Source: Paraburkholderia phenazinium | GTDB taxonomy: Bacteria > Pseudomonadota > Gammaproteobacteria > Burkholderiales > Burkholderiaceae | Assembly: GCF_900141745.1 (NCBI RefSeq) | Contig: NZ_FSRM01000001.1 | Coordinates: 2,666,001 to 2,730,000, forward strand | Direction: 5' to 3' | DNA: 64,000 bases | Part shown: positions 26,228 to 36,173 of the stretch, in pieces | Position numbering within the stretch: position 1 is the first letter of the stretch | Layout of the letters: each line of letters starts with the position of its first letter | Translations under genes and position numbers: made by a program | The notes under the pieces: model-generated | Told to the model about the DNA's origin: nothing | Database searches by the model: none | The model's input: only the letters and a program-made list of their open reading frames with translations

Positions 26228-26500
26228 TTAATGGTGTGCGTAGACCGTCTTGTTGAGGTAGGCGAGTTGCCCATCCTGCTCGGCATGCACGAGTTCCTGA
26301 TAAACCTCGGCGCGCGTCTTGCCGGCGACCGGCTGACCGTACGGCGCCACCCATTGGCCGTCTTGCGGCTGTTGCTGAGCGACCGTCATGGCGCTGCTGG
26401 AATCGCTAGCGGGAGCGCCGTTTGGCGAGGAGGTCGTTTGCGCAAACGCTGCGCTGGTTACGAATACGCCGGCTAATGCGGCGAGCGTCATGAGTTTCAT
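26228..26500 (-). CDS. DUF4148 secretory protein
   Basis: A 90-aa exported protein whose signal peptide (MKLMTLAALAGVFVTSAAFA) is followed by a Ser/Gln-rich linker and the DUF4148 core KTRAEVYQELVHAEQDGQL. The start at 26500 is preferred because GGAG lies about 8 bases upstream on the minus strand; the longer frame adds only Gln-rich codons with no start signal. It lies downstream of the RND efflux operon on the same strand, 205 bp away. Confidence 0.75.
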   Translation of the reverse strand: MKLMTLAALAGVFVTSAAFAQTTSSPNGAPASDSSSAMTVAQQQPQDGQWVAPYGQPVAGKTRAEVYQELVHAEQDGQLAYLNKTVYAHH

Positions 26501-26705
26501 CGTTTCATCTCCATGCGTATATGGCTTTAAGCGGCCCGGCGATACAACGTAGGTGTGCTGCGCCTGTTGCTGCGTTTGCTGCTGAATTTGCCGCTGCATT
26601 TGCCGGTTAGACACAGAATAAAGCGGACGATTTATCGCAGCGGGTGCATGAAAATGAAGAGATATTTAAATCACATCGTCTCGGTCCGGCCAGGAAAATC
26701 CATGG

Positions 26706-28256
26706 CTATTGCGGCTCGTGCACATCGCCAGGCGCGGTGCTCAGGCTCACTGGATTGAACGGCCGGGTCTGGTCCTCAGTGGGGAGCGCAGCCGTGCTCC
26801 AGCCACCGCCCAAAGCGCCCGTGAGCGCCACCGCGGTCTGCAGACGTCGCGTCTGCACCTGCACTTCCGTAATCTGCGCGGTGAGTGCCGCGATCTGGGC
26901 CACGGTGACATTCAGGTAGTTGTCCAGACCATCCCGGTACAGGCTCATGGAGATGTTCTGCACCTTGAGGGCGGCCTGCAGGGCGGCCTGCTGTTGGGCC
27001 GCCTCGGTGGCGAGCTTGCTGGTCAGCACGAGATTGTCTTCGACCTGCCGGAACGCGGTGAGCACCGTCGACCGGTAGTTGTCGCCGGTCTGGGCAAACC
27101 TGGACCAGCTCGCCTGCACCTCAGCCTTGCGCAAACCCCCTTCGAATAGCGGCAGCATGGCGGACGCACCCACTGCCCACAGCGTATTGGGCAGCGAGGC
27201 CAAGGCAAAGCCCGTGTCCTCGAAGCCGCCCATCGCGTTGAGGCGAATGTTCGGATAGAAAGCCGCTCGCGAGACGCCGATCGCTGCATTGGCAGCCGCC
27301 ATGGCGCGCTCGGCCTGAGCGATATCGGGGCGCCGTTGCAGCAGAGCCGAGGGCACGCCGGCCGGCACCTCCGGTAGCGCGATATGAGCGTCGGTGCGCA
27401 CCGGCAAGCTGAACGTGGTGGGGTTCGCGCCGCTCAACACTGCGATCGCATGTTCGAGAACGGCGCGTTGTGCTTCAACGTCCGTATCCATGGCTTGTGC
27501 CGAAGCGAGCTGATTCTGGGCACGTTCGACGTCAAGGCCTGAGGAAATCTTGCCGGCATAGCGCATCTGCGTAATCTTGACCGCGTCCAGATACGAAGCG
27601 ATGGCCTGCTGATACGCCGCATGCTCGGTATCGAGGCCATGAGCGGCCATGTAATCGCTGGCCAGTTCCATCTCGAGGCTAAGCCGGGCTGACGCGACTT
27701 GCGCCGCCGTGGCCTGGGCGCTTTCCTTCGCCGACTTCGCGCTATTGCGGATCTCGTCCCAGAAGTCCGGCTCCCAGGTGGCTGCGGCGCCGTAGCCGTT
27801 CGACTGCTCGTGATTGAGGCCGGTGCTGGTATGAAACAGCGTGTGCGCGGATTCTCCGTTCTGGCTGACGAATGCCTGCGAGGTCAATTGCGGAAACAGG
27901 CCCGATTGAGCCTCGCCGACGACGTCCCGCGCCTGGGTATAGGTTTCCTGCGCGGCCAGCAGATCGGGATTAGCCGCATCGAGTTGAGCTTCGAGGCGAT
28001 CGAGCTCGGGGTCGTTGAACATCTGCCACCATGGGCCGCGTGCGAGCTGATCTTGCGGAGTCGCTTCGACAAACGGTCCCGAGCCGCGGTAGTCGGCCGG
28101 CAGGATCATTTTGGGCGGCGTATAGGTGGGGGCGAGATCGCAGCCCGAAAGAACGGTGAGCATTGCCAGGCAGGCAATCGGCCTCACGCGGAAAATCCGA
28201 TGGCCAAACAGGCGGGTAAATTGGCGGCCAGGTTGCCGGTTAGTACAGCGCATCAT
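26706..28256 (-). CDS. RND efflux outer-membrane lipoprotein (NodT/OprM family)
   Basis: A 516-aa outer-membrane channel. The signal sequence ends in LSGC followed by DLAPTYTPP, the usual lipobox and start of OprM-type factors. Two TolC-like repeats are visible, the second starting near the conserved VPAGVPSALLQRRPDIAQAE. It is the last gene of a three-gene efflux operon and overlaps the adaptor gene stop by 4 bp (ATGA). Confidence 0.92.
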   Translation of the reverse strand: MMRCTNRQPGRQFTRLFGHRIFRVRPIACLAMLTVLSGCDLAPTYTPPKMILPADYRGSGPFVEATPQDQLARGPWWQMFNDPELDRLEAQLDAANPDLLAAQETYTQARDVVGEAQSGLFPQLTSQAFVSQNGESAHTLFHTSTGLNHEQSNGYGAAATWEPDFWDEIRNSAKSAKESAQATAAQVASARLSLEMELASDYMAAHGLDTEHAAYQQAIASYLDAVKITQMRYAGKISSGLDVERAQNQLASAQAMDTDVEAQRAVLEHAIAVLSGANPTTFSLPVRTDAHIALPEVPAGVPSALLQRRPDIAQAERAMAAANAAIGVSRAAFYPNIRLNAMGGFEDTGFALASLPNTLWAVGASAMLPLFEGGLRKAEVQASWSRFAQTGDNYRSTVLTAFRQVEDNLVLTSKLATEAAQQQAALQAALKVQNISMSLYRDGLDNYLNVTVAQIAALTAQITEVQVQTRRLQTAVALTGALGGGWSTAALPTEDQTRPFNPVSLSTAPGDVHEPQ

Positions 28257-29533
28257 TTCCCCGAATCGTTAAGTGCGGCTTCAATCTTGGCGCGCTGCTC
28301 AGCGCTCAGGTTGGCGGGGACAGGGGCGGCGGCGTGGAACTGCGGAGAGAGCGCGACGCCAGGCGCACCGGTGACGATTCGCACCTTTTCGCCTTCGAGA
28401 ATCCCGGCTGAGGGATTGACGATCAAGCGGTCGCTGCGCGTCAGACCGGAGACCACCTGCACGGTCTGCCCGAGGTTGAGGCCGAGCTTGACGTCCTGCA
28501 GATGAACCTTGTCGTCGGCCCCAACCAGCGCGACCTGCATGCCTTCCGCGCGAAACAGCAAGGCCTGTTCGGGGATGATCAGCACGTTGGGATCGGATGG
28601 TATGACGAAATGTACGTCGGCATACGTGCCAGGCCAGATCAGATGATCGGGGTTCTTCACCAGCAACTCGGTTACGACCGTGCGCGTCTGCGGGTTGAAG
28701 GCATTCGCGGTGGTGTCGAAGGTGGCCTCGAACCTGCGGCCCGGATACTGCGGCAGCGAGAGCGTGGCGGTCAGGCCAGGCTTGAGGATCGAGGAATAGT
28801 CCTGCGGCACCGAGACGAACACACGCATCTCGTGGATATCGGAGACGCTGAACAGTTCGTCGGCCGCGCCTTGTGAGCTGACGTCGCCGCCGGCCGCATT
28901 GACGTAGTTGCCGACGTCTGTGTTGCGCGACGTCACCACGCCGTCGAACGGGGCAACGATTGCCTTGAAGCCTTCGAGCACCTTGAAACGCGCGACCTGG
29001 TGCTCTGCTGCGCGTGCCTGGGCCTTCTGTGCGGCGGCATTCGCCACCTGCACATCCACTTCCTGCTGCGAGACGGCCTCCGTTCCCTGCAGGGCGGTCC
29101 AGCGTTTGGCCGTCACCGCCGCGAGGTTGTAGTTGGTGCGGGCGACATCGAGATTCGCCTGGGCGCTTTCGTATTGTTCATCGACAGCGGGCGCGTCGAT
29201 GGTCGCGAGCAGATCGCCCGCCTTGACCACCGCACCGTAGTCCTTGTACCACTTCGACACATAGCCGGACACCTGCGCATAGATCGGCGCCGAGTACCAG
29301 GCGTGGATGTTGCCGGGCAGCGTCATGGTGCGCGAGGCGGGTCCGGGCATCGGCGACATCACCTGCACGGGGGGAACCGAATCTTCGTTGGCGACGTCGC
29401 GCAGATCGGCGAGGTTGTCGTGCCGCTGGACGATGCCGAGCGCCACGAGGGCGAGCGCGACCAGCAGGCCCACGCCGGTCAGCAGCCGCACTTTCGGCCG
29501 GCCGGGGAGGGAGATATCTCGAAGGGTGTTCAT
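28253..29533 (-). CDS. RND efflux periplasmic adaptor (membrane fusion protein)
   Basis: A 426-aa HlyD-like adaptor. One N-terminal membrane helix (LLTGVGLLVALALVALGI) anchors it. The lipoyl half-motifs (YVSKWYKDYGAVVKAGDLLA and ...APFDGVVTSRNTDVGNYV) flank an alpha-hairpin (residues about 115-190), followed by beta-barrel and membrane-proximal domains. The start at 29533 overlaps the upstream permease stop by 4 bp. The C-terminus has an extra acidic/alanine-rich helix (LSAEQRAKIEAALNDSGK). Confidence 0.92.
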   Translation of the reverse strand: MNTLRDISLPGRPKVRLLTGVGLLVALALVALGIVQRHDNLADLRDVANEDSVPPVQVMSPMPGPASRTMTLPGNIHAWYSAPIYAQVSGYVSKWYKDYGAVVKAGDLLATIDAPAVDEQYESAQANLDVARTNYNLAAVTAKRWTALQGTEAVSQQEVDVQVANAAAQKAQARAAEHQVARFKVLEGFKAIVAPFDGVVTSRNTDVGNYVNAAGGDVSSQGAADELFSVSDIHEMRVFVSVPQDYSSILKPGLTATLSLPQYPGRRFEATFDTTANAFNPQTRTVVTELLVKNPDHLIWPGTYADVHFVIPSDPNVLIIPEQALLFRAEGMQVALVGADDKVHLQDVKLGLNLGQTVQVVSGLTRSDRLIVNPSAGILEGEKVRIVTGAPGVALSPQFHAAAPVPANLSAEQRAKIEAALNDSGK

Positions 29534-32500
29534 GCGTGCAGTTCCCTGTCTGTCTGGGTCTTCCGGTCGCGATGCAGCAGCGCGAACACGCAAGGTACGA
29601 ATAGCAAGGTGGCGAAGGTGGCGACCAGCAGGCCGCCGATCACGGCGCGTCCAAGCGGGGCGTTCTGGGTATTGCTGAAGGACATCGGCAGCATGCCGAT
29701 GATCATGGCGAGCGCCGTCATCAGTACTGGACGGATACGGGCAAAGCCGGCTTCGATAGCGGCCGCGACAGGGTCGCCGTGGACTGCGAAATGTTCGCGG
29801 GCGAACGACACCACCAGAATCGAATTGGCGGTCGCCGTGCCCATGCACATGATGGCGCCGGTGAGCGCCGGCACCGACAGCGTGGTGTGCGTCAGGAACA
29901 GGCTCCAGACAATCCCCGCGAGCGCCGCGGGCAACGCGGTGATGATGATGAACGGGTCGAGCCAGGACTGGAAGTTGACGACGATGACGAGATACACGAG
30001 CAGGATCGACAGCGCGAGTCCTTCCAGCAACTGCGAATAGGCGCTGCTCATGGTTTGGGCCTGGCCACGCAAGTGGACCGACGCGCCGTGCGGCACTTGG
30101 TCGGCCATATCGGCGACCACTTTCTCGACCGCATCGTGAACCGCACCGAGGTCGCGCCGCTGATTGCTCACGAAGATGTCGATGGCGGGCAGGATGCTGA
30201 AGTGCGAGGCGAGCAACGGCGTGCCGGTCTGGCTGATGGTACTGAGTGCGCCGAGCAGTTGCACGCCGTGGTCGTTAGGATCGCCATCGCCTTTGTCGAT
30301 TGGTATGGTCTCCAGATCGTTCATCGAGCTCAACTGATCCTGTGGCGTCTGCAGGTTGACGAGGTGCGAGACGCCGCTCGAGGTGTCGAGCCAATACGTC
30401 GGCGCCGTCTGACCGCTACCCGACAAGGTGGCGAGCGTGTTGTTGGCGATATCTGCTTCCGTCAGCCCGATCCCCGAAGCGAATGAGCGCGATGCCGCGA
30501 TCTTCAGCGTGGGTTCGTCGAACGCCTGCTGGATGTTGACGTCCGCGCTGCCAGGAATGCGCCGGATGCGCGCGGCCAGTTCCTGCGCGTAGGCGAAGTT
30601 CGCAGCCTGCCCGCGGCCGGCAACCTGTACGTCGATAGGCGCCGGCAAGCCGAAGTTGAGAATCTTCGCGGTGATGTCGCCGGGCAGGAATGTGAAAGCG
30701 GTACCCGGATACAGTAGCGGCAACTGACGCCGCAGCTTGAACCGGTAATCGTCGACGGGCGAGCGGTCGTTCTTCAGGCTGATCGTGATGTCGCAATCCT
30801 GCGGACCGATGGTCCCCGTCGAGTTATAGGCCTCGTTGATGCCGCTGGCGGGCAGGCCGCAATTGTCGAGGACGTTGGTGACTTCGCCGGGCAGGATCTG
30901 GCGGATCGAGGCATTCACGAGTACCGCAAGCCGCGACGCTTCCTCGAGACGGGTGCCGACCGGCGCACGCATATGCATGTCGATCTCACCCGACTTGATG
31001 CTCGGAAAGAAATCGCGGCCGAGAAAGCCGAGCAGGCCGAGCGAAGCGAACGAGCCCGCCACGAAGATCGAGATGAAGCGTCCCCGGTGCGCCACGATGC
31101 CGGTCAGCAAAACCTTGTACTGGTTGCGAAAACGCGTGAAGCGGTGTTCGAAGCCTCTTTGAAAGCGCGTGAACGGTCCCGGGTTGGGGGCATGCCCGTG
31201 CTTGTGCGCTTCCACCTGGCCGCGCAGCAGATAGGCTGCCATGGTCGGCACGAGCGTACGCGAGAGGATGAACGAGGCGATCATCGCGAAGATGATGGCT
31301 TCAGCAAGCGGCAGGAACAGATAACCGGCCACGCCGCTCAACTGGAACAACGGCAGCCAGACGATGCAGATACACAGTGTCGCGACGAACGTGGGCACGA
31401 CGATCTGGTTAGCCGCGTCGATGATGCCGGGTTCAAGCTCCGCGCCGGCCTCCAGATGCGAGTCGATGTTCTCGATCATGACGGTCGCGTCGTCCACGAG
31501 AATCCCCACGGCTAGCGCCAGACCACCGAGCGTCATCACGTTGATGGTCTGACCGAGCCACGAGAGCACCAGCACCGAGCACAAAATGGCGAGCGGGATC
31601 GAGGTGGCGACAATCAGCGTCGAGCGCCAGCTGCCGAGAAACAGCAGCACCGTCAGGCCGGTCAGGATGGCGGCGGTGATCATCTCCTGCACCACTTCAT
31701 CCACCGAGTCGCGCACAAATCCCGAGGCATCGTTGAGCGTAGTGATTTTCACGCCGGGCGGCAGCGTGCGGATAATGCCTGGCAGTGCTTTCTTGATGCC
31801 GTCGACGACCGCGAGCGTAGAGGCATCGCCGCTCTTCAGGATCTGGATCAGCACGGCCTGCTTGCCTTTTACGAGCACGGCGTTGATCTGCGGTGGCGAG
31901 CCGCGGTGCACATAGGCCACGTCGCGCAGATAAACGGTGGCGCCGTCGACGGTCTTGATCGGCAGGTTGTTGAAGGTGGAAACGGCGATTGGACTTGCGT
32001 TGGTTTCGACCATGAAGTCGAGTGCGCCGATCTTCTGATCACCGGCGGGCAACACGACGTTCTGCGAGCTGAGCGCGTGCGCTACGTCGACCGCCGACAA
32101 GCCGTGCGCGAGCAGCCTGGTCTGATCGAGATCGATTTCGACGTTCAGCGAGGCGCCGCCATACGGCGTTGGAATCGCAGCACCGGGCACCGCGACCAGT
32201 TGCGGGCGGATCAGATTGGATGCCATGTCGTAGACCTGCGCCGCAGTCATGCCGGCCGCCGACACCTGCAGGTCCAGCACCGGCACTGAGGAGGCGTTAT
32301 ACGAAAGGATCTGCGGTGGCGTGATGCCAGCGGGCATCTGCTTGAGTACGGTCTGCGAGGCCGCGGTGATCTGCGCCTGTGCTGCGGCGACGTTGGTGCC
32401 CGGTTGCAGGAACACCTTGACGATGCCGCGCCCGTAGAGCGACTGACTCTCGATATGCTCGATGTTCTCGACGGTCGAGGTGAGCGAGCGCTCGTAGTAG

Positions 32501-32697
32501 TAGATCACGCGGCCGGACATGTCCTGCGGCGTCAGACCGTTGTAGGTCCAGACCACAGCCACCACCGGAATACGGATGTTCGGAAAAATATCGGTCGGGG
32601 TCCTGAGCACCGCCATACCGCCGAACAGCACGATCAGGATGCTCATCACTACAAAAGTCAAAGGTCTGCGTAACGCGACAAGGACAATGGCGTTCAT
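29530..32697 (-). CDS. RND efflux inner-membrane permease (AcrB-like)
   Basis: A 1055-aa proton-driven pump with the typical plan of helix 1 (LTFVVMSILIVLFGGMAVL), a large periplasmic loop, helices 2-6, a second loop and helices 8-12. The helix 4 motif LALAVGILVDDATVMIENID with two adjacent aspartates is the proton-relay site, and AGSFASLGLLGFLGRDFFP marks the second half. It is the first gene of the operon permease-adaptor-channel. Start at 32697 (MNAIVLVALRRPL) matches family N-termini. Substrate is unknown and no regulator is adjacent. Confidence 0.92.
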   Translation of the reverse strand: MNAIVLVALRRPLTFVVMSILIVLFGGMAVLRTPTDIFPNIRIPVVAVVWTYNGLTPQDMSGRVIYYYERSLTSTVENIEHIESQSLYGRGIVKVFLQPGTNVAAAQAQITAASQTVLKQMPAGITPPQILSYNASSVPVLDLQVSAAGMTAAQVYDMASNLIRPQLVAVPGAAIPTPYGGASLNVEIDLDQTRLLAHGLSAVDVAHALSSQNVVLPAGDQKIGALDFMVETNASPIAVSTFNNLPIKTVDGATVYLRDVAYVHRGSPPQINAVLVKGKQAVLIQILKSGDASTLAVVDGIKKALPGIIRTLPPGVKITTLNDASGFVRDSVDEVVQEMITAAILTGLTVLLFLGSWRSTLIVATSIPLAILCSVLVLSWLGQTINVMTLGGLALAVGILVDDATVMIENIDSHLEAGAELEPGIIDAANQIVVPTFVATLCICIVWLPLFQLSGVAGYLFLPLAEAIIFAMIASFILSRTLVPTMAAYLLRGQVEAHKHGHAPNPGPFTRFQRGFEHRFTRFRNQYKVLLTGIVAHRGRFISIFVAGSFASLGLLGFLGRDFFPSIKSGEIDMHMRAPVGTRLEEASRLAVLVNASIRQILPGEVTNVLDNCGLPASGINEAYNSTGTIGPQDCDITISLKNDRSPVDDYRFKLRRQLPLLYPGTAFTFLPGDITAKILNFGLPAPIDVQVAGRGQAANFAYAQELAARIRRIPGSADVNIQQAFDEPTLKIAASRSFASGIGLTEADIANNTLATLSGSGQTAPTYWLDTSSGVSHLVNLQTPQDQLSSMNDLETIPIDKGDGDPNDHGVQLLGALSTISQTGTPLLASHFSILPAIDIFVSNQRRDLGAVHDAVEKVVADMADQVPHGASVHLRGQAQTMSSAYSQLLEGLALSILLVYLVIVVNFQSWLDPFIIITALPAALAGIVWSLFLTHTTLSVPALTGAIMCMGTATANSILVVSFAREHFAVHGDPVAAAIEAGFARIRPVLMTALAMIIGMLPMSFSNTQNAPLGRAVIGGLLVATFATLLFVPCVFALLHRDRKTQTDRELHA

Positions 32698-33111
32698 TGG
32701 GTGCCGTTCAAAATGCAAGGGAGTCGAGTCGTGGGCAGCCCGTGGGCGACGCTGGGGCCTTGAACGCATGATGGGTGAGGCGACGTAACGCGGCATCGCC
32801 AGACCGATTAAGCATTTTTTATGGTTTTGACATCGGGAGACGGAGTGGAGCAGGCCGCGAATGCAATCCTATGCTGTTAGTTGTCGTACAACTGAGTGTG
32901 GCGTCTGATAGGCTTCAGCGCGTCCCCGACCTCATGCCTAGCCTTATTTCCTAGTCGTATCATGGCTTTGCGCCGAACACCGGGTAAACACCCGTGATCT
33001 CCTCCTTGATCCCGACAGGTTGACGGACATACGATGTCTACCGCGAGGCGAGCGGTACCGACGTGCGTTGGCCGCTTTTAAAAACCATATCGAGTGGAGA
33101 GAGACGCCATC
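32698..33111. other. intergenic region between divergent transporter genes
   Basis: This 414-bp gap holds the promoters of the RND operon (leftward) and the MFS gene (rightward). Visible elements are the palindrome at 32879-32893, a small hairpin CGGGT/ACCCG (32981-32994), and a second dyad GACAT-ACG-ATGTC (33026-33038) overlapping a TTGACG box. No coding gene is supported. Confidence 0.5.
32879..32893. promoter_or_regulatory. GntR/FadR-type operator-like palindrome
   Basis: AGTTGT-CGT-ACAACT is a perfect 6-3-6 palindrome and contains TTGT-N3-ACAA, the pattern bound by FadR-subfamily GntR regulators. It lies about 220 bp upstream of the MFS gene at 33112 and 180 bp upstream of the RND permease. 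Which gene it controls is not clear. Confidence 0.4.
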
Positions 33112-34407
33112 ATGGGAATCAAGGTACGAGGGCTACGCTGGTGGATGATCGCCTTGCTGGCACTGGGCACGGTCATGAACTATCTGGCGCGCAGTTCGCT
33201 CGCCATCGCCGCGCCGACGGTCATGCAAAGCCTGCACATCACCACCAGTCAGTACGGCTGGATTACCGGCGCGTTTCTCGTCATGTACCCCTTGGGTGGC
33301 CCGCTCACCGGTTACCTGATGGATCGCATTGGCCTGCGTTTTGGCTTTCTGCTGTGCGGCCTCGCGTGGTCCGTTATCTGCATGGCGCACGGCTTTGCCA
33401 CTGGCTGGGTCGGTCTGTTTGTTTTGCGCGGCATGCTCGGCCTCGTCGAGGCGTCGTTCATTCCGGCCGGCATGCGGCTCGCAGCGTTCTGGTTCCCGCT
33501 GCGCGAACGTGCGATTGCCGCGGGCGTGTTCAACATCGGCACGTCGATTGGCGCGATTGCTGCGCCACCGCTGATCGCGTGGTCGATCCTGCGCTACAAC
33601 TGGCAAGCTGCCTTCGTGATCGCAGGCGGCATCGGCTTTATCTGGGCCGTGTTGTGGATCGCCTTCTATCGTCACCCGAGCGCGCACTCTGCGCTAAGCG
33701 AGCGGGAAGCCGCGTATATCGTCGACGGCAAGGCGCTTGGTCTTGCCGAAGACGGTTCGAAACCGAATCTGCGCGAAATTTTCCGCTCGCGTAATTTCTG
33801 GGGCATCGCGCTGCCGCGCTTCTTTGCCGATCCCGTGTGGGGCACCCTGGTGTTCTGGATGCCGCTGTATCTGCATCAGGCGCGCGGCTTCGATCTTAAA
33901 GCGATTGCGATGACCGCGTGGCTGCCATTCGTTGCAGCCGATGTCGGCTGCCTGATGGGCGGCTCCGTGTCGTTCCTTCTGAACCGTCACTTCAATCTCT
34001 CGATCATCAACGGCAAGCGCGTTGTCTTCACGTTCGGCGCGCTGCTGATGACGGCCATGGCAGGCGTCGGCTATGTGAAGGATCCGGCCATGGCGATCTT
34101 CCTGCTGTGCCTCGGCGGCTTCGCACATCAGACGCTATCGGTGACGGTGATTTCAATGTCCGCGGATCTGTTTCCGCGTCATGAGGTGGCGACCGTGACG
34201 GGCTTCGCGGCGCTCAGCGCCGGTATCGGCAACCTCGGCTTTACCCTGGTGATGGGCGCGCTCGTCATGACCATCGGCTATGCACCGTTCTTCGTGGCGC
34301 TGGGCATGGGCGATCTGGTGGGCGTGGCGCTGATTTGGAGTCTGGTGCGTCCGGTGCTGGCTGAGCGCCGCGCCAGCGCGCAGGTGGCGCGCGCCGCGAG
34401 CGCGTAG
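33112..34407 (+). CDS. MFS transporter, anion:cation symporter family (hexuronate-like)
   Basis: A 431-aa inner-membrane symporter. The N-terminus RGLRWWMIALLALGTVMNYLARSS is typical of the ACS family, which imports sugar acids such as hexuronates, galactonate or related anions. The loop GPLTGYLMDRIGLRFGF corresponds to MFS motif A, and 12 hydrophobic segments can be counted. GGAGAGAGA precedes the ATG at 33112; the GTG at 33094 lies inside that site. The sugar-acid enzyme genes at 41-43 kb suggest a sugar-acid substrate, but this is inference. Confidence 0.86.
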   Translation: MGIKVRGLRWWMIALLALGTVMNYLARSSLAIAAPTVMQSLHITTSQYGWITGAFLVMYPLGGPLTGYLMDRIGLRFGFLLCGLAWSVICMAHGFATGWVGLFVLRGMLGLVEASFIPAGMRLAAFWFPLRERAIAAGVFNIGTSIGAIAAPPLIAWSILRYNWQAAFVIAGGIGFIWAVLWIAFYRHPSAHSALSEREAAYIVDGKALGLAEDGSKPNLREIFRSRNFWGIALPRFFADPVWGTLVFWMPLYLHQARGFDLKAIAMTAWLPFVAADVGCLMGGSVSFLLNRHFNLSIINGKRVVFTFGALLMTAMAGVGYVKDPAMAIFLLCLGGFAHQTLSVTVISMSADLFPRHEVATVTGFAALSAGIGNLGFTLVMGALVMTIGYAPFFVALGMGDLVGVALIWSLVRPVLAERRASAQVARAASA

Positions 34408-34468
34408 CGTTGTCCGTTCCCGCCCAGGCAGAGTATGCTGAGATACTCAAAAGAACGGGAGGGCATCC

Positions 34469-36127
34469 ATGAACATCAATCCGCTCGCCGGCAAGCTCGC
34501 ACCGCATGAAATGCTTGTCAATGTCCCCCGGCTTGTCACGTCGTACTATTCAGAAACGCCGGACCCGCAGATCCCCGCACAACGCGTTTCGTTCGGCACC
34601 TCGGGGCACCGTGGCTCGCCGTTCGAACGCAGCTTCAATGAATGGCATGTGCTCGCCATTACGCAGGCCATCTGTCATTACCGCAAGCAGCAGGGGATCG
34701 ATGGGCCGCTGTTTCTCGGCATCGATACGCATGCGCTCTCCGAACCCGCCAACGTCAGCGCGCTAGAGGTGCTGGCCGCCAATGGCGTCGACGTCATGAT
34801 CGCGCAGAACGGCGAATACACGCCTACGCCCGCGGTTTCCCACGCAATCCTCACGTATAACCGTGGCCGCACCGCGGGCCTCGCTGATGGCATCGTGGTG
34901 ACGCCTTCGCACAACCCGCCCGATAGCGGCGGCTTCAAATACAACCCGCCGAATGGCGGCCCCGCTGACGGCAGTGTCACCGGCTGGATCGAAAAGGCCG
35001 CGAACGGCTTGCTCGAGGCCGGTCTCGATGGCCTGCTGCGTGTGCCGCTGGCGAAGGCACTGGCCTCGTCGCACACGCACCGGCACGACTATCTGAACAC
35101 GTACGTCGCAGACCTCGTCAACGTGCTCGACATGGATGTGATCCGCGGTGCGCCGATCCGCCTCGGCGTCGATCCGCTCGGCGGCGCCGGTGTGCACTAC
35201 TGGGGGCCGATTGCGGATCGCTATCACCTGAACCTCACCGTGCTCAACGATGAAGTGGATCCGACCTTTCACTTCATGAGTCTCGATTGGGACGGGCGGA
35301 TTCGCATGGACCCGTCTTCGCCTTACGCGATGCAGCCGCTGCTCGCCCAGAAGGACCGCTTCGATGTGGCCTTCGCGTGCGACACGGATCATGACCGGCA
35401 CGGCATCGTCACGCGCGCAGCGGGCCTGATGCCGCCCAATCAATATCTCACCGTGCTCGTCGATTACCTGTTCGCGCATCGACCGCACTGGCCAACTCGT
35501 GCGGCGGTGGGCAAAACCATCGTCAGCAGTCAGATGATCGATCGGGTCAGCGAGAAGCTTGGGCGCACGCTTTACGAAGTGCCTGTTGGCTTCAAATGGT
35601 TCGTTAGCGGCCTGCTCGATGGTTCATTGGGGTTCGGTGGCGAGGAGAGCGCGGGAGCGAGTTGCCTGCGGCTCGACGGCACGGCGTGGTCTACCGACAA
35701 GGACGGCATCGTGCCCGCGCTGCTCTCGGCCGAAATCACGACACGCACCGGCCGAGACCCTGCTGAAATCTACCGGGATCTGACCCAGCGTTTGGGTGAG
35801 CCGGTCGAACGCCGCGTGCAGGCGGCCGCTACGGCGCCGCAGCGAGCGCTGTTGGGACGGTTGTCGCCCTCGCAGTTTCCGCATACCGAACTGGCTGGCG
35901 AAAAGATCATGCAGGTGCTCGACCGTGCGCCGGGTAACGACGCAGCCATAGGCGGCATCAAGGTGATCACGCAGAGCGGCTGGTTTGCCGCGCGTCCTTC
36001 AGGTACTGAGGATATCTACAAGATTTACGCAGAGAGTTTCCTCGGCGAGGAGCATCTGACGCGCATCGTCGAGGAAGCGCAGGCGATGGTGGACAGTACG
36101 CTTGCGCAGCGGGGCGCGACGCCTTGA
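34469..36127 (+). CDS. pgm: phosphoglucomutase (alpha-D-glucose phosphate-specific)
   Basis: A 552-aa cytoplasmic enzyme interconverting glucose 1-phosphate and glucose 6-phosphate. All four family sites are present: phosphoserine Ser147 in TPSHNP, the magnesium loop Asp305/Asp307/Asp309 in DTDHDRH, the sugar-binding loop GEESAG (about 391-396) and the phosphate-binding loop RPSGTED near the C-terminus. The overall plan matches the bacterial Pgm branch rather than phosphomannomutase. GGGAGGG precedes the ATG. It converges on the IclR gene downstream. Confidence 0.95.
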   Translation: MNINPLAGKLAPHEMLVNVPRLVTSYYSETPDPQIPAQRVSFGTSGHRGSPFERSFNEWHVLAITQAICHYRKQQGIDGPLFLGIDTHALSEPANVSALEVLAANGVDVMIAQNGEYTPTPAVSHAILTYNRGRTAGLADGIVVTPSHNPPDSGGFKYNPPNGGPADGSVTGWIEKAANGLLEAGLDGLLRVPLAKALASSHTHRHDYLNTYVADLVNVLDMDVIRGAPIRLGVDPLGGAGVHYWGPIADRYHLNLTVLNDEVDPTFHFMSLDWDGRIRMDPSSPYAMQPLLAQKDRFDVAFACDTDHDRHGIVTRAAGLMPPNQYLTVLVDYLFAHRPHWPTRAAVGKTIVSSQMIDRVSEKLGRTLYEVPVGFKWFVSGLLDGSLGFGGEESAGASCLRLDGTAWSTDKDGIVPALLSAEITTRTGRDPAEIYRDLTQRLGEPVERRVQAAATAPQRALLGRLSPSQFPHTELAGEKIMQVLDRAPGNDAAIGGIKVITQSGWFAARPSGTEDIYKIYAESFLGEEHLTRIVEEAQAMVDSTLAQRGATP

Positions 36128-36173
36128 GCGGTTAGTGCTGGGTGTGGCAGGGGCCGCGTTTGACGCATGCGCG

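Noticed and set aside
26501..26614. N-terminal Gln-rich extension of the minus-strand DUF4148 protein
   Set aside because: The signal peptide begins at 26500 with a good ribosome-binding site; the upstream Gln codons are untranslated sequence in an open frame.
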